Made by a program: the position numbers and the translations under genes
Assembly (NCBI RefSeq): GCF_032917945.1
Contig: NZ_CP136624.1
Location: forward strand, 1,674,001-1,738,000
DNA: 64,000 nucleotides
Origin: Bradyrhizobium sp. sBnM-33
GTDB lineage: Bacteria > Pseudomonadota > Alphaproteobacteria > Rhizobiales > Xanthobacteraceae
Direction of reading: 5' to 3'
The notes under the pieces: generated by a model
Seen by the model: only the letters and a program-made list of their open reading frames with translations
What the model was told of the DNA's origin: nothing
Database searches by the model: none
Shown: positions 45,089-54,701 of the stretch, one piece after another
How positions within the stretch are numbered: the stretch's first letter is position 1
How the letters are laid out: each line of letters starts with the position of its first letter

Positions 45089-46398
45089 TGGCGGCGAGCC
45101 TCGTCATCTCCGCGCCGGCATCCGGTGTTGGCAAGACGACGCTGACGCTGGCGCTGGCGCGCGCCTATCGCGATCGCGGGCAGAAGGTCCAGTGCTTCAA
45201 GAGCGGACCGGACTACATCGATCCCGCCTTTCATGCGGCCGCCACGGGGCGCGCCTCGGTCAATATCGACAGCTGGGCCATGCGTCGCGAGGCGATCGAA
45301 GCGCTCGCCTCGCGCGCGGCGGATGCGGACATCGTTCTGGCTGAAGGTTCGATGGGCCTGTTCGATGGCGTTGCCGCGCGGGGCGTCTCGGGCATCGGTG
45401 CCACCGCCGATATTGCCGAGATGATGGGCTGGCCGGTCCTGCTCATGATCGATCCTTCCGGACAGGCGCAAACCGCCGCGGCTGTGGTTGCGGGACTGCG
45501 CGATTTCCGTGCCGGTGTGCGTCTTGCGGGCGTCGTTCTCAACCGTGTCGCCAGCGCCCGGCACGAAGACCTTGTGCGTCGCGCACTGGCGGCCACAGGC
45601 ATTGCTGTGTTCGGCGCATTACCGCGCCACGCCGCGATCGCCTTGCCGAAGCGGCACCTTGGCCTGGTGCAGGCCGAGGAGCAGGCAGAGGTAGGCGGCC
45701 TGATCGCCGAAGCCGCGCGCTTCGTCACCGAGCATGTCGATCTCGACGCAGTGCTACAATCGGCATGCGCCTGGTCACCGCAGCTCGCCGCGCGCAGTGA
45801 AAACGTCAAGCCACCCGGCCAGCGCATCGCGCTGGCGCGCGACGCCGCATTTTCGTTCGTCTATCCACACATGCTCGAGGCCTGGCGCGCCGCCGGTGCC
45901 GAGATCTCAACCTTCTCGCCGCTCGGCGACGAAGGTCCCGACGTCGGGGCCGACGTTTGCTGGCTGCCGGGCGGCTATCCGGAATTGCATGCCGGCCGGC
46001 TGGCGGCCAACACGCGATTTCGCCGCGCGCTAAAGTCCTTTGCCGAGACGCGGCCGGTGCATGGCGAGTGCGGCGGCTATATGGTGCTGGGCACCGCCTT
46101 GACCGACGCCAACGACGCACGCCACGAGATGACGGGATTGCTCGGACTGGAGACCAGTTTTGCCCAGCGCCGCATGCATCTGGGCTACCGGCTCGCGGAG
46201 CTCACTGAGCCGATGCCCGGGCATGGGCGGGGCGCACGGCTTCGCGGCCACGAATTTCACTACTCCACGATTGTCTCGCAGCCCGATACACCCTTGGCCG
46301 TCGTGCGCGACGCGACCGGCGCGGTCGTTGCGGAAACCGGCTCGCGGCGCGGTTTCGTCACCGGTACGTTCTTCCACCTTATTGCGGAGGATACGTGA
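45088..46398 (+). CDS. cobB: Hydrogenobyrinic acid a,c-diamide synthase
   Basis: 436-residue glutamine amidotransferase that amidates the a and c side chains before cobalt insertion. The N-terminal ATP domain has ISAPASGVGKTTLTLALARA and FKSGPDYIDPAFH. The C-terminal glutaminase has WLPGGYPELHAGRLA, the nucleophile Cys in HGECGGYMVLG and the His in GHEFHYSTI. The sequence has CobB (hydrogenobyrinate) type context because the pathway is aerobic. ATG 45088 overlaps the cobM stop; a GTG stands directly before it. Confidence 0.95.
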   Translation: MAASLVISAPASGVGKTTLTLALARAYRDRGQKVQCFKSGPDYIDPAFHAAATGRASVNIDSWAMRREAIEALASRAADADIVLAEGSMGLFDGVAARGVSGIGATADIAEMMGWPVLLMIDPSGQAQTAAAVVAGLRDFRAGVRLAGVVLNRVASARHEDLVRRALAATGIAVFGALPRHAAIALPKRHLGLVQAEEQAEVGGLIAEAARFVTEHVDLDAVLQSACAWSPQLAARSENVKPPGQRIALARDAAFSFVYPHMLEAWRAAGAEISTFSPLGDEGPDVGADVCWLPGGYPELHAGRLAANTRFRRALKSFAETRPVHGECGGYMVLGTALTDANDARHEMTGLLGLETSFAQRRMHLGYRLAELTEPMPGHGRGARLRGHEFHYSTIVSQPDTPLAVVRDATGAVVAETGSRRGFVTGTFFHLIAEDT

Positions 46399-47123
46399 GC
46401 AGCCTTGTTTCCTTTGTCTCGGCCGGTCCCGGCGATCCTGAGCTACTAACGCTCAAGGCGGCCGCGTGTCTGCGCGCCGCCGACGTCGTGTTGTATGACG
46501 ACCTTGCCTCGGGCGCGATCCTCGATCACGCCCGCCCCGGGGCCAATCTGGTGGCGGTTGGCAAGCGGGCGGGCCGGCCTTCGGCCAAACAGGAGCATGT
46601 CAACCGGCTGCTGATCGACTACGCGGCCGCGGGTGCCCGCGTGGTCCGCTTGAAATCGGGAGACGCCGGCATCTTCGGGCGACTTGAAGAGGAGATCGAG
46701 GCGCTGCGCGCGGCGGGCATCGGCTACGAGATCATTCCCGGTGTCACCTCGGCCTGCGTTGCGGCAGCGCACGCCGGCATTCCGCTTACCCGACGGCACA
46801 CCTCTCGCCGCGTCCAGTTCGTGACCGGAGCTGATGTCGCCGGACAGTTGCCTGCAAATCTCAATTGGGCAGCGCTCACCGATCCGGAATCGACGACCGT
46901 GGTCTATATGGGCAAGCGCACATTCCCGGCCCTCGCGGCGAAGCTGATTGAGCACGGCATGGCCCCCGACACAGCGGCGCTGTTTGCCGAGTCTCTCGGC
47001 CATGCCGAACAACGGCTTGTCCGCACGACGATCGCGAAGCTCGCCGAGCAGCTCGCGCAAGCCGGCCCTGCAACGACGGCGGCCGTCATTCTTTTCGGCG
47101 CGCTGGCGGGAGAGTATCCGTGA
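46395..47123 (+). CDS. cobA: Uroporphyrinogen-III C-methyltransferase
   Basis: 242-residue SUMT that makes precorrin-2 from uroporphyrinogen III, the branch point to B12 and siroheme. Motifs: VSAGPGDPELLTLKAA, VLYDDLASGAIL, RLKSGDAGIFGRLEEEIEAL, IIPGVTSACVAAAHAGIPLT and VYMGKRTF. It is the stand-alone CobA form, without the CysG dehydrogenase/chelatase part. GTG start in a GTGA overlap with cobB. Last gene before the third riboswitch. Confidence 0.95.
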   Translation: MSSLVSFVSAGPGDPELLTLKAAACLRAADVVLYDDLASGAILDHARPGANLVAVGKRAGRPSAKQEHVNRLLIDYAAAGARVVRLKSGDAGIFGRLEEEIEALRAAGIGYEIIPGVTSACVAAAHAGIPLTRRHTSRRVQFVTGADVAGQLPANLNWAALTDPESTTVVYMGKRTFPALAAKLIEHGMAPDTAALFAESLGHAEQRLVRTTIAKLAEQLAQAGPATTAAVILFGALAGEYP

Positions 47124-47179
47124 TGCCGTCGTCCGCCCTCGCGAGCCACTTGACGCCGCCTCATCGGAAGGGGCACACA

Positions 47180-47380
47180 GAACAGGCATGGTGCTCGAAC
47201 CGGCGCAAAGCGCCGGAGTATAATCGGGAATGGGGTAGGGCGGACCCAATTGCGGCGCCTGAAGCCCCGGCCGCCCCCGCGACTGTAAGCGGCGAGGGAC
47301 TCCGATCCGCCACTGGGCCGTCAAGCCCGGGAAGGCTGGAGGTCCGTTTCGAACCGCGAGCCAGGAGACCGGCCCTGGAG
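47180..47380 (+). promoter_or_regulatory. Cobalamin riboswitch upstream of the CbiM-like permease
   Basis: Aptamer blocks: GCATGGTGCTCGAACCGGCG, GCCCCGGCCGCCCCCGCGAC, TGTAAGCGGCGA, GCCACTGGGCC, CCCGGGAAGGCTGG and GCGAGCCAGGAGACC. About 50 bases later a GCCGTC / GACGGC hairpin stands immediately before the AGGAGG ribosome site of the permease. No T-run follows, so control is probably at translation. Confidence 0.93.
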
Positions 47381-47428
47381 TTTTTGACGCCAACGCCGTC
47401 GGGTGTGACGGCAGGAGGGATGTAAATC

Positions 47429-48106
47429 ATGCATATCGAACCGGAAATCGTTACAGGCGCCAAGCTCGTGCTGAGTTACGCGACCGGGGCAGCCGCCGCC
47501 GGCTGCGCCCTCAAGCTCGCGGCCGAAACAGTGCGCGAGCAGGGGATCGTTTCATTGGCGGTGCGCACCGTCGCAACAACGGTCCTGGTCTTCTCGTTTT
47601 TCGAGTTGCTGCCGCATTTCCGGGTCGGGGTCTCGGAGGTGCATTTCATTCTCGGCTCGACGCTGTTCCTGCTTTTCGGCGCGGCGCCGGCCGCGTTCGG
47701 GCTGGCGCTCGGTCTCTTGTTTCAGGGGCTGTTCTTTGTGCCAACGGATCTGCCGCAATACGGCATGAACGTGACCACGCTGTTGGTGCCGCTATTTGCG
47801 ATCCGAGCGCTTGCCGAGCGCATCATTCCCCGCAACACCGCCTATGTTGACCTGCAGTATCGCCAGGCATTCGCGCTTTCGACCGCCTATCAATCCGGCA
47901 TTGTGGCATGGGTCGCCTTCTGGGCTGTCTACGGCGCTGGTTTTGCGGCCGAGAACCTTACCGCCATCGCGTCCTTTGCCGCGTCCTATGCGCTCGTCAT
48001 CGTGATCGAGCCGCTGGCCGATTTGGCCGTGCTGGCGCTGGCGAAGTCGATGCGGGGCATCACCGCAGACGGTCTTGTTACCTATCGCCTGCACAACGCG
48101 GCCTAG
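47429..48106 (+). CDS. CbiM-like cobalt transport membrane protein
   Basis: 225-residue polytopic membrane protein, about six helices, with an N-terminal MHIEPEIV (Met-His at the very start, the metal-binding element of CbiM), and VSEVHFILGSTLFLLFG, a CbiM-like His-containing helix followed by LLFQGLFF. It resembles the substrate-specific component of ECF cobalt transporters. No CbiN, CbiQ or CbiO gene lies nearby, so it either borrows an energising module encoded elsewhere or works alone. Control by a B12 riboswitch supports a cobalt-uptake role. AGGAGG stands at the proper distance. Confidence 0.85.
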   Translation: MHIEPEIVTGAKLVLSYATGAAAAGCALKLAAETVREQGIVSLAVRTVATTVLVFSFFELLPHFRVGVSEVHFILGSTLFLLFGAAPAAFGLALGLLFQGLFFVPTDLPQYGMNVTTLLVPLFAIRALAERIIPRNTAYVDLQYRQAFALSTAYQSGIVAWVAFWAVYGAGFAAENLTAIASFAASYALVIVIEPLADLAVLALAKSMRGITADGLVTYRLHNAA

Positions 48107-48158
48107 AGATGACGTGGGGGGCGGTCGCAAGTCGCGGCCACCCCTTGCGCGCGACAAG

Positions 48159-48908
48159 ATGCAAACGCTCTTCCTGATAGGCATTGGTTGCGGCGATCCC
48201 GAGCAGCTTACGCTTGCCGCGATCCGTGCGATCAACGCAGCTGACCTCGTCCTGATTCCGCGCAAAGGCACGGCGAAATCCGATCTCGCCGACCTGCGCC
48301 GAACCATTTGCGAGCGAGTTCTCACCAACGGTCGCACGCGCGTCGCCGAGTTCGATCTGCCCGTGCGTGACGCCGGGCAGGAGGACTACCACAAGGGCGT
48401 GGACGAATGGCACGACGCCGTCGCCGCAAGCTGGTCGCGCGAAATTGCGGACCATCTCGGTAGTGACGGGCGCGTTGCTCTGCTGATCTGGGGCGATCCT
48501 TCGCTATACGACTCCAGCCTGCGGATCGCTCGCAGGCTCGATCCGTTGCCGACGATCGAGGTGGTGCCAGGCATCACGTCAATCCAGGCGCTTTGCGCTG
48601 CGCACTCGTTGCCGCTGAACGACATCGGCGAACCTTTTCTGGTGACAACAGGGCGGCGGCTGCGCGAAGGCGGCTGGCCGCACGGCACGGACACCGTGGT
48701 CGTCATGCTCGATGGCGGCGCGGCGTTCCAGTCGCTCGACCCGGGAGGACTGCACATCTGGTGGGGCGCCTATCTCGGCATGCCCGACCAGATCACCATG
48801 TCAGGTGAGCTGGCCGAGGAGGGCCCACGCATCGTCGCCGCGCGGCGGCAGGCGCGCGAAAGGCATGGCTGGATCATGGACAGTTACATCCTCAAGCGCC
48901 GGTCATAG
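48159..48908 (+). CDS. cobF: Precorrin-6A synthase (deacetylating)
   Basis: 249-residue SAM-dependent methylase specific to the aerobic pathway; it methylates C1 of precorrin-5 with loss of acetate. Motifs: LFLIGIGCGDPEQLTLAAIR, LIWGDPSLYDSSLRIARRL, VVPGITSIQALCAAH and LHIWWGAYLG. ATG 48159 is chosen because the methylase fold begins there; an upstream in-frame start would overlap the permease. It follows the permease closely and so probably shares its riboswitch. Confidence 0.95.
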   Translation: MQTLFLIGIGCGDPEQLTLAAIRAINAADLVLIPRKGTAKSDLADLRRTICERVLTNGRTRVAEFDLPVRDAGQEDYHKGVDEWHDAVAASWSREIADHLGSDGRVALLIWGDPSLYDSSLRIARRLDPLPTIEVVPGITSIQALCAAHSLPLNDIGEPFLVTTGRRLREGGWPHGTDTVVVMLDGGAAFQSLDPGGLHIWWGAYLGMPDQITMSGELAEEGPRIVAARRQARERHGWIMDSYILKRRS

Positions 48909-48965
48909 CGCGCTCGGGCGAGAGCCCGTCCGTATCGTTAACGCCAGCATCAGAGGCAGAACAGC

Positions 48966-50021
48966 ATGCTACCCGAGTGGGTCTATCAAGAGTGCCCGGG
49001 CATCTCGACCGCCCATCGCGATGCGGCGCTGGCCCGTCAGGCTCAACTCACCAAGCCGGCCGGCGCGCTCGGCCGGCTCGAGCAAGTGGCGACCGAACTC
49101 GCCGGCCTGCAACAAACGGAGCGGCCTCAGGCCGAGCGCGTGCCGATCATCGTCTTTGCAGGCGACCACGGTATCGTCGCCCAGGGGGTATCGGCCTATC
49201 CTCAGGAAGTAACGATCGCGATGATGTCGAATTTCGCGTCGGGCGGCGCAGCGATCTCCGTCCTTGCGGGCGAGCTGGGCTCAAGTCTCGAGATCGTCGA
49301 TGCTGGAACGCTCGCCGAACAACCGATCCCGGGCGTCGTGACTGACAAGCCGCGCCGGGGCACCAGGGACTTCAGCAAGGAAGCGGCGCTTGAGTTGGTG
49401 GAGGTCGCCTTCGCCGTCGACTGCGGCAAGCGCGCGGTCGCACGCGCCGCCGCAACAGAGCCTGATCTTCTGATCGTTGGCGACATGGGCATCGGCAATA
49501 CCACGACTTCGGCGGCCATCGCCGCGGCCTTGCTTGGCGTGAGCGCCGCACAGATGACCGGCAGCGGGACCGGCATCGATGCAGCCGGTCGTGCGCGGAA
49601 GGCGCACTTGATTGACGCAGCGCTGGATTGTCATGGTCTCACGAGACCACCTGCTTCTCCCGAACACATCCTATGTGCGGTCGGCGGTCTCGAAACTGCT
49701 GCGATTACGGGCGCGATCATCGCCGCCGCACAGCGTCGCCTCCCGATCCTGATCGACGGTTTCATCGTGTCCGTCGCGGCATTGACGGCGGTGCATCTTA
49801 ATCCGTCGTGTCGGCCCTTTCTCTTATCCTCGCATCAATCGGCCGAGCAGGGGCACCGCCTGGTTCTTGAGGCCCTGAATGTGCAGCCGTTGTTCAATCT
49901 GGACCTCAGGTTAGGGGAGGGATCGGGCGCCGCGCTCGCATTGCCGATCCTGCGGCTTGCATGCGCTCTGCACAATGGCATGGCGACCTTCGCGCAAGCC
50001 AGCGTTCCGAATCGCTCATAA
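48966..50021 (+). CDS. cobT: Nicotinate-nucleotide-dimethylbenzimidazole phosphoribosyltransferase
   Basis: 351-residue enzyme that makes alpha-ribazole 5'-phosphate from dimethylbenzimidazole and nicotinate mononucleotide (CobT in enteric naming, CobU in Pseudomonas denitrificans naming). Motifs: LTKPAGALGRLEQVATELAG, FAGDHGIVAQGVSAYPQEVT, GDMGIGNTTTSAAIAAALL, GTGIDA and the glutamate in GEGSGAALALPIL. It uses the base made by BluB. Its last six bases overlap the convergent phosphatase gene. Confidence 0.95.
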   Translation: MLPEWVYQECPGISTAHRDAALARQAQLTKPAGALGRLEQVATELAGLQQTERPQAERVPIIVFAGDHGIVAQGVSAYPQEVTIAMMSNFASGGAAISVLAGELGSSLEIVDAGTLAEQPIPGVVTDKPRRGTRDFSKEAALELVEVAFAVDCGKRAVARAAATEPDLLIVGDMGIGNTTTSAAIAAALLGVSAAQMTGSGTGIDAAGRARKAHLIDAALDCHGLTRPPASPEHILCAVGGLETAAITGAIIAAAQRRLPILIDGFIVSVAALTAVHLNPSCRPFLLSSHQSAEQGHRLVLEALNVQPLFNLDLRLGEGSGAALALPILRLACALHNGMATFAQASVPNRS

Positions 50022-50591
50022 CGCGACATTCTGATTGACCGACACAATCCGCCAATCGTTCCGTAGCCGATCAATTCGGGTGATCGACAGCGGATCGATA
50101 ACAAAGCGCAACGCTGCTTGCGGTGCGATGTCGAGGGCTACGCAGAGCGCGGCGCGAATAGTGCCGGAATGCACGACGAGCGTTGCTGGACCAGCAGCTA
50201 TTTTACGTAGTCCATCCCGAACCCTCGCAATTTGATCTTCGAAGCTCTCGCCGCCGGGTGGGCTTGAACGAGCGGGATCCTTCCAGAACTCGGCGTACCC
50301 TTCTTCTCCGAAAGCGGCGAGATCGTCGTGACGTCGGCCGGTCCAATCCCCGAAGTCCTGCTCCCGAAACTCAGGCACCGGGATTGGATCAAGCTCAAAT
50401 GCGCGCGCGGTATCGAGAGTTCGTTGAGACGGACTCGCATAGCTTGCGGCGTCCCGCGGCAAGCGCCTTCGCACGGCTTCCAAATGCGCCCGATCGCTGA
50501 GATCGGCCGGAGCGCCCGAAGGGGAGATCGTTCCTTCGATAGAATCGACGACCGCATGCCGGACCAACCAAAGAAAGGCTTCCCCTTCCAT
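50016..50591 (-). CDS. Histidine phosphatase, probably alpha-ribazole phosphatase
   Basis: 191-residue histidine-phosphatase-superfamily protein: LVRHAVVD with the phospho-acceptor His, ASPSQRTLDTAR, FREQDFGDWTGR, PPGGESFEDQIARV and VVHSGTIRAAL with the second catalytic His. Context directly after cobT supports removal of the phosphate from alpha-ribazole 5'-phosphate or adenosylcobalamin 5'-phosphate (CobC of enterics). Specificity cannot be proved from sequence. It converges on cobT with a six-base overlap. Confidence 0.85.
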   Translation of the reverse strand: MEGEAFLWLVRHAVVDSIEGTISPSGAPADLSDRAHLEAVRRRLPRDAASYASPSQRTLDTARAFELDPIPVPEFREQDFGDWTGRRHDDLAAFGEEGYAEFWKDPARSSPPGGESFEDQIARVRDGLRKIAAGPATLVVHSGTIRAALCVALDIAPQAALRFVIDPLSITRIDRLRNDWRIVSVNQNVAL

Positions 50592-51725
50592 CCCATATCT
50601 CCGAGATGCTTATCAATGCGAGAAACATCTTGAATATTCGCCCGCGGACGCTTTACCGCGACCAAGGATTAATATCACAGCCGGAGCAAAATGCCTATCT
50701 CAACACCTCCCGGCGCCGCCGCCGTGCAAGGAAGGCGCGTTGTAGCCTCGCGTCACGCTAGTTTCTCATGACAGCGCTCGTGCCCTCTCTCGTTAATGCG
50801 ACGGCGATGGGCGCCCGCGCTGAAGTAGCAACTCGTTGCGAGCGTGGCGGTCGTCCACTCGACCATGCCGACGCCGCTGGTGCCCCGATCCCTACGCCAT
50901 GTTCAGGAGAACGCGGAAGCTACGCTGTCCGCGGAGGAGGACAGCTCATGATCGCATCCTGGGAGTAGTTCTAAGCTTCGGATTCTTGGTTGCCATCGGC
51001 CCCTGTTCTGGAATCGACATCGCCCGGCTCGCGAATGCGTCGGCATCGAGCTAACTGAGCTCCCGAATGTCTCGAACGATCGCCGGGGGATCCTGCGCGT
51101 CGTCGCGGGCGCGCCAAGCTGTCCGGCGCAGAGACCTGCTTTGCAGGCTTACGGCTCAATCGGCGGCGACCTATTGCGATACCACTGGCTGACATGATCA
51201 GGCCAACAGCGAGAATAACTATAAGCTGGTGCGATGTGTAGCAGCGTCGCTCCTCCCACGCTGACTTCCCGCTCGGCCGCCGAAAGGGGCAACTGAGCTC
51301 GTCGAGAGACGACCATCGTCATTCGATGCTCCGTGGTGGCGTGTTCGGCGTGTCCGGTTGAATACGCGTATGTCCAGAAACCGACGCCGAGGCGCAAGTA
51401 TTCCGTCGCCGCGGCGCGAAGCACATGGTTTTCACTCTTAAAGCAACGCTCGTACAACGTGCTTGGTGGCACGTCGATTGCTGGGACACGGTAAAAGATC
51501 CGCACGACCATGCCGCTCTCCCAGCCATTGGCGCAGGAGGTGCGACATCTGACTGTTCTCGACAATCTGTAGTCATCCCGCGCGTCTCGCCGGACGCATC
51601 GCGACGTGCGATCTGATCTGGGTCGAGTGGTGGGAGGCGAATGAGATAGCTGATCGAAATGCGCTGCTTCAGTAACGAGCCAAAGAAGAAATTGATGTGA
51701 CGCGGCCGCAGCTGTCATCGCGGCT
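50592..51725. other. Gap between the cob and hup clusters
   Basis: About 1.1 kb without a recognised gene. It contains repeat copy B (51223-51289). A 189-codon minus-strand frame (51149-51718) runs through the repeat and has no recognisable family. No remnant of hupUV or a transposase was identified. Confidence 0.5.
51223..51289 (+). repeat. Repeat copy B, partial second copy of the small RNA candidate
   Basis: Begins AAGCTGGTGCGATGTGTA and continues with GCAGCGTCGCTCCTCCCACG, matching 26733-26799 in the same orientation with a few substitutions. The upstream CCCTCCCTC hairpin of copy A is absent, and the terminator is broken: the right arm is lost after GGGGC and there is no T-run. Probably a decayed or partial duplicate. 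Confidence 0.85.
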
Positions 51726-51741
51726 TGGCCTGCTTCTTGCT
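51726..51741 (+). promoter_or_regulatory. Sigma-54 type -24/-12 promoter of hupS
   Basis: TGGCCTGCTTCTTGCT: GG and GC elements separated by ten bases, with TTGCT perfect and TGGC of TGGCAC kept. The expected start site is near 51752, 36 bases before the hupS ATG. Bradyrhizobial and rhizobial hup promoters are known to be sigma-54 dependent, with HoxA or NifA as activator. No perfect TGT-N10-ACA NifA site was seen upstream. Confidence 0.65.
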
Positions 51742-51787
51742 ACCCGATCGTCGGCAAGTCGTCGATAACAGATCTCGGGAAGAATTT

Positions 51788-52879
51788 ATGGGCGGGGCAG
51801 CGGAAACGTTTTACGGCGTCATCAGACGTCAGGGTATCACGCGTCGCAGTTTCCACAAATTCTGCAGTTTGACGGCAACGAGCCTCGGGCTCGGTCCGCT
51901 CGCGGCAAGCCAGATTGCCAACGCGCTGGAGACAAAGCCGCGTGTGCCCGTGATCTGGATGCACGGGCTCGAATGCACCTGCTGTTCGGAAAGCTTTATC
52001 CGCTCGGCCCATCCGCTGGTCAAAGACGTGGTGCTGTCGATGATCTCGCTGGATTATGACGCCCTGATCATGGCGGCGGCAGGACACCAGGCCGAAGCCA
52101 TCCTCGAGGAGATCCGCGCCAAGTACAAGGGCGAGTATGTGCTTGCCGTTGAAGGCAATTCGCCGCTGAACGAAGGCGGCATGTTCTGCATTGATGGCGG
52201 CAAGCCGTTCGTCGAAAAGCTCAGGGCGATGGCGGAAGATTCCATGGCGATCATCGCTTGGGGAACTTGTGCGTCCTGGGGTTGCGTGCAGGCGGCCAAG
52301 CCCAACCCGACTGGGGCGACGCCGATCGATAAAGTGATCACGAACAAACCGATCATCAAGGTGCCCGGCTGCCCGCCCATCGCAGAGGTCATGACCGCCT
52401 TGGTGACCTTCATCACGACGTTCGGAAAGCTTCCCGAGCTCGACCGCCAAGGACGTCCAAAGATGTTCTATTCCCAGCGCATCCACGACAAGTGCTACAG
52501 GCGTCCCCATTTCGACGCCGGCCAGTTTGTCGAAGGGTGGGACGACGAGTCCGCGCGCAAGGGCTATTGCCTCTACAAAATGGGCTGCAAGGGGCCGACC
52601 ACCTACAACGCCTGCTCGACCGTTCGGTGGAACGGCGGCGTTTCCTTCCCGATCCAATCCGGCCACGGCTGTTTCGGCTGCTCCGAAGACGGCTTCTGGG
52701 ACAAGGGCTCATTTTACGATCGACTGACGACCATCAGGCAATTCGGCATCGAGGCCAACGCCGATCAGATCGGCATGGCCGCTGCCGGCGCGGTCGGCCT
52801 AGCCGTTGCCGCGCACGCGGCGGTCACGGCCGCGAAGCGGCTGACCCGTAAACCGGGCCGCGTAGCTCAGGAACAATAA
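51788..52879 (+). CDS. hupS: Uptake [NiFe]-hydrogenase small subunit
   Basis: 363-residue Fe-S subunit of the membrane-bound group 1 hydrogenase that oxidises H2 from nitrogenase. A twin-arginine signal RRSFHKF occupies residues 19-25. Cluster cysteines lie in [54 protein letters not shown] and [14 protein letters not shown]. The C-terminus has a hydrophobic anchor helix ([18 protein letters not shown]). ATG 51788 with GGGAAGA upstream is used; a longer frame from 51725 would start inside the promoter. Confidence 0.97.
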   Translation: MGGAAETFYGVIRRQGITRRSFHKFCSLTATSLGLGPLAASQIANALETKPRVPVIWMHGLECTCCSESFIRSAHPLVKDVVLSMISLDYDALIMAAAGHQAEAILEEIRAKYKGEYVLAVEGNSPLNEGGMFCIDGGKPFVEKLRAMAEDSMAIIAWGTCASWGCVQAAKPNPTGATPIDKVITNKPIIKVPGCPPIAEVMTALVTFITTFGKLPELDRQGRPKMFYSQRIHDKCYRRPHFDAGQFVEGWDDESARKGYCLYKMGCKGPTTYNACSTVRWNGGVSFPIQSGHGCFGCSEDGFWDKGSFYDRLTTIRQFGIEANADQIGMAAAGAVGLAVAAHAAVTAAKRLTRKPGRVAQEQ

Positions 52880-52899
52880 TCGAATTCAGAAGGACAACG

Positions 52900-54690
52900 A
52901 TGGGCGCCCAGACACCCAATGGGTTCAAACTCGACCATTCCGGCAAACGCATCGTCATCGATCCGCTGACGCGGGTCGAAGGCCACCTCCGCGTGGAGGT
53001 CAATCTCGATTCCGACAATGTGATCCGCAACGCGGTCTCATCCGGAACTATGTGGCGCGGCATCGAGACGATCCTGCGTGGACGCGATCCTCGCGATGCC
53101 TGGGCGTTCACCGAGCGGATTTGCGGCGTCTGCACCGGCACACATGCGCTCACCTCGGTGCGCGCGGTGGAGAATGCGCTGGGCATCACCATTCCAGAGA
53201 ATGCTAATTCGATCCGCAACATCATGCAGCTCTGCCTGCAGGTGCATGATCATCTTGTGCACTTCTATCACCTGCACGCGTTGGATTGGGTCGACGTGAT
53301 TTCCGCCCTCAAGGCCGATCCCAAGGCGACCTCTGCGTTGGCGCAATCGGTCTCGTCCTGGCCTCTATCATCGCCAGGCTATTTCAAGCATCTGCAGATC
53401 AGGCTCACCAAGTTCGTTGAATCAGGACAGCTCGGCCCTTTTAAGAATGCCTATTGGGGGCATCCGGCCTATAAGCTTCCGCCGGAAGCGAACCTGATGG
53501 CCTTGGCGCATTATCTGGAAGCGCTCGACTTCCAGAAGGACGTCGTCAAGATCCACGCCATCTATGGCGGCAAGAACCCGCATCCGAATTGGCTGGTCGG
53601 TGGCGTGGCCTGTGCCATCAATGTCGATGGTACCGGTGCAGTGGGCGCCATCAATATGGAGCGGCTGAACCTCGTATCCTCGATCATTTGCCGTTCGATC
53701 GAATTCGTCGAGCAGGTTTATCTGCCCGACGTTGCCGTGATTGGCTCCTTCTACAAAGACTGGCTCTATGGCGGCGGTCTCTCGGCTAAGAGCATAATGT
53801 CCTATGGCGACATTCCCGAGAACGCCAATGATTATTCCGCGAAAAACCTCAAGCAGCCGCGCGGCGTGATCCTCAATGGCAATTTCAGCGAAGTCCTGCC
53901 AATCGATCACGGCGATCCCGAGCAGATCCAGGAGTTCGTCGCTCATTCCTGGTACAAATATCCTGATGAAACCAGGGGGCTGCATCCCTGGGATGGTATC
54001 ACCGAGCCGAATTTCCAGCTCGGGCCCAACGTCAAGGGCACCAGGACCGACATCAAGGAGCTCGACGAAGGCGGCAAATATTCCTGGATCAAGGCGCCGC
54101 GCTGGCGCGGCAACTCCGTCGAGGTGGGACCGCTGGCGCGATACATCATAGGTTACGTGCAAGGCAAAGCGGAGTTCAAGGAACCGACCGAGAAGCTGCT
54201 GAAGACGCTCGATCTGCCCTTCGCTGCACTCTTCTCGACGCTCGGCCGCACTGCGGCGCGTGCGCTCGAATGCCAATGGGCCGCGCACCAGATGCGCTAT
54301 TTCCAGGACAAGCTTATGGCGCATATCAAAACGGGTGACACCGCTACCGCCAACGTCGATAAATGGAAGCCGGAGAGCTGGCCGAAGGAAGCCAAGGGCT
54401 ACGGTTTCACTGAGGCGCCGCGTGGTGCGCTGGGGCACTGGATCAAGATCAAGGAGACCAAGATCGACAACTACCAGTGCGTCGTGCCGACGACATGGAA
54501 CGGCTCGCCGCGTGATCCAAACGGCAATATCGGTGCATTTGAGGCCTCGTTGATGGATACGCCGATCGCTGATCCGGAGAAGCCGCTGGAAATCCTGCGC
54601 ACGATCCATTCCTTTGATCCATGCCTGGCCTGCTCGACCCATGTGATGGGGCCGGATGGCCAGGAAATGGCAACGGTCAAGGTCCGCTAG
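52900..54690 (+). CDS. hupL: Uptake [NiFe]-hydrogenase large subunit
   Basis: 596-residue catalytic subunit carrying the NiFe(CN)2CO site. The N-terminal nickel motif [19 protein letters not shown] is near residue 74 and the C-terminal motif [12 protein letters not shown] near residue 573. The last residues after His ([15 protein letters not shown]) are the peptide removed by the endopeptidase HupD during maturation. It lies 20 bases after hupS and is co-transcribed with it. Confidence 0.97.
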   Translation: MGAQTPNGFKLDHSGKRIVIDPLTRVEGHLRVEVNLDSDNVIRNAVSSGTMWRGIETILRGRDPRDAWAFTERICGVCTGTHALTSVRAVENALGITIPENANSIRNIMQLCLQVHDHLVHFYHLHALDWVDVISALKADPKATSALAQSVSSWPLSSPGYFKHLQIRLTKFVESGQLGPFKNAYWGHPAYKLPPEANLMALAHYLEALDFQKDVVKIHAIYGGKNPHPNWLVGGVACAINVDGTGAVGAINMERLNLVSSIICRSIEFVEQVYLPDVAVIGSFYKDWLYGGGLSAKSIMSYGDIPENANDYSAKNLKQPRGVILNGNFSEVLPIDHGDPEQIQEFVAHSWYKYPDETRGLHPWDGITEPNFQLGPNVKGTRTDIKELDEGGKYSWIKAPRWRGNSVEVGPLARYIIGYVQGKAEFKEPTEKLLKTLDLPFAALFSTLGRTAARALECQWAAHQMRYFQDKLMAHIKTGDTATANVDKWKPESWPKEAKGYGFTEAPRGALGHWIKIKETKIDNYQCVVPTTWNGSPRDPNGNIGAFEASLMDTPIADPEKPLEILRTIHSFDPCLACSTHVMGPDGQEMATVKVR

Positions 54691-54701
54691 GGGAGGCGGC
54701 A

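Noticed and set aside
51698..51717. TGAC-N12-GTCA palindrome upstream of hupS as an activator site
   Set aside because: The arms are only four bases and no known enhancer protein consensus fits. Mentioned only as a possible lead.
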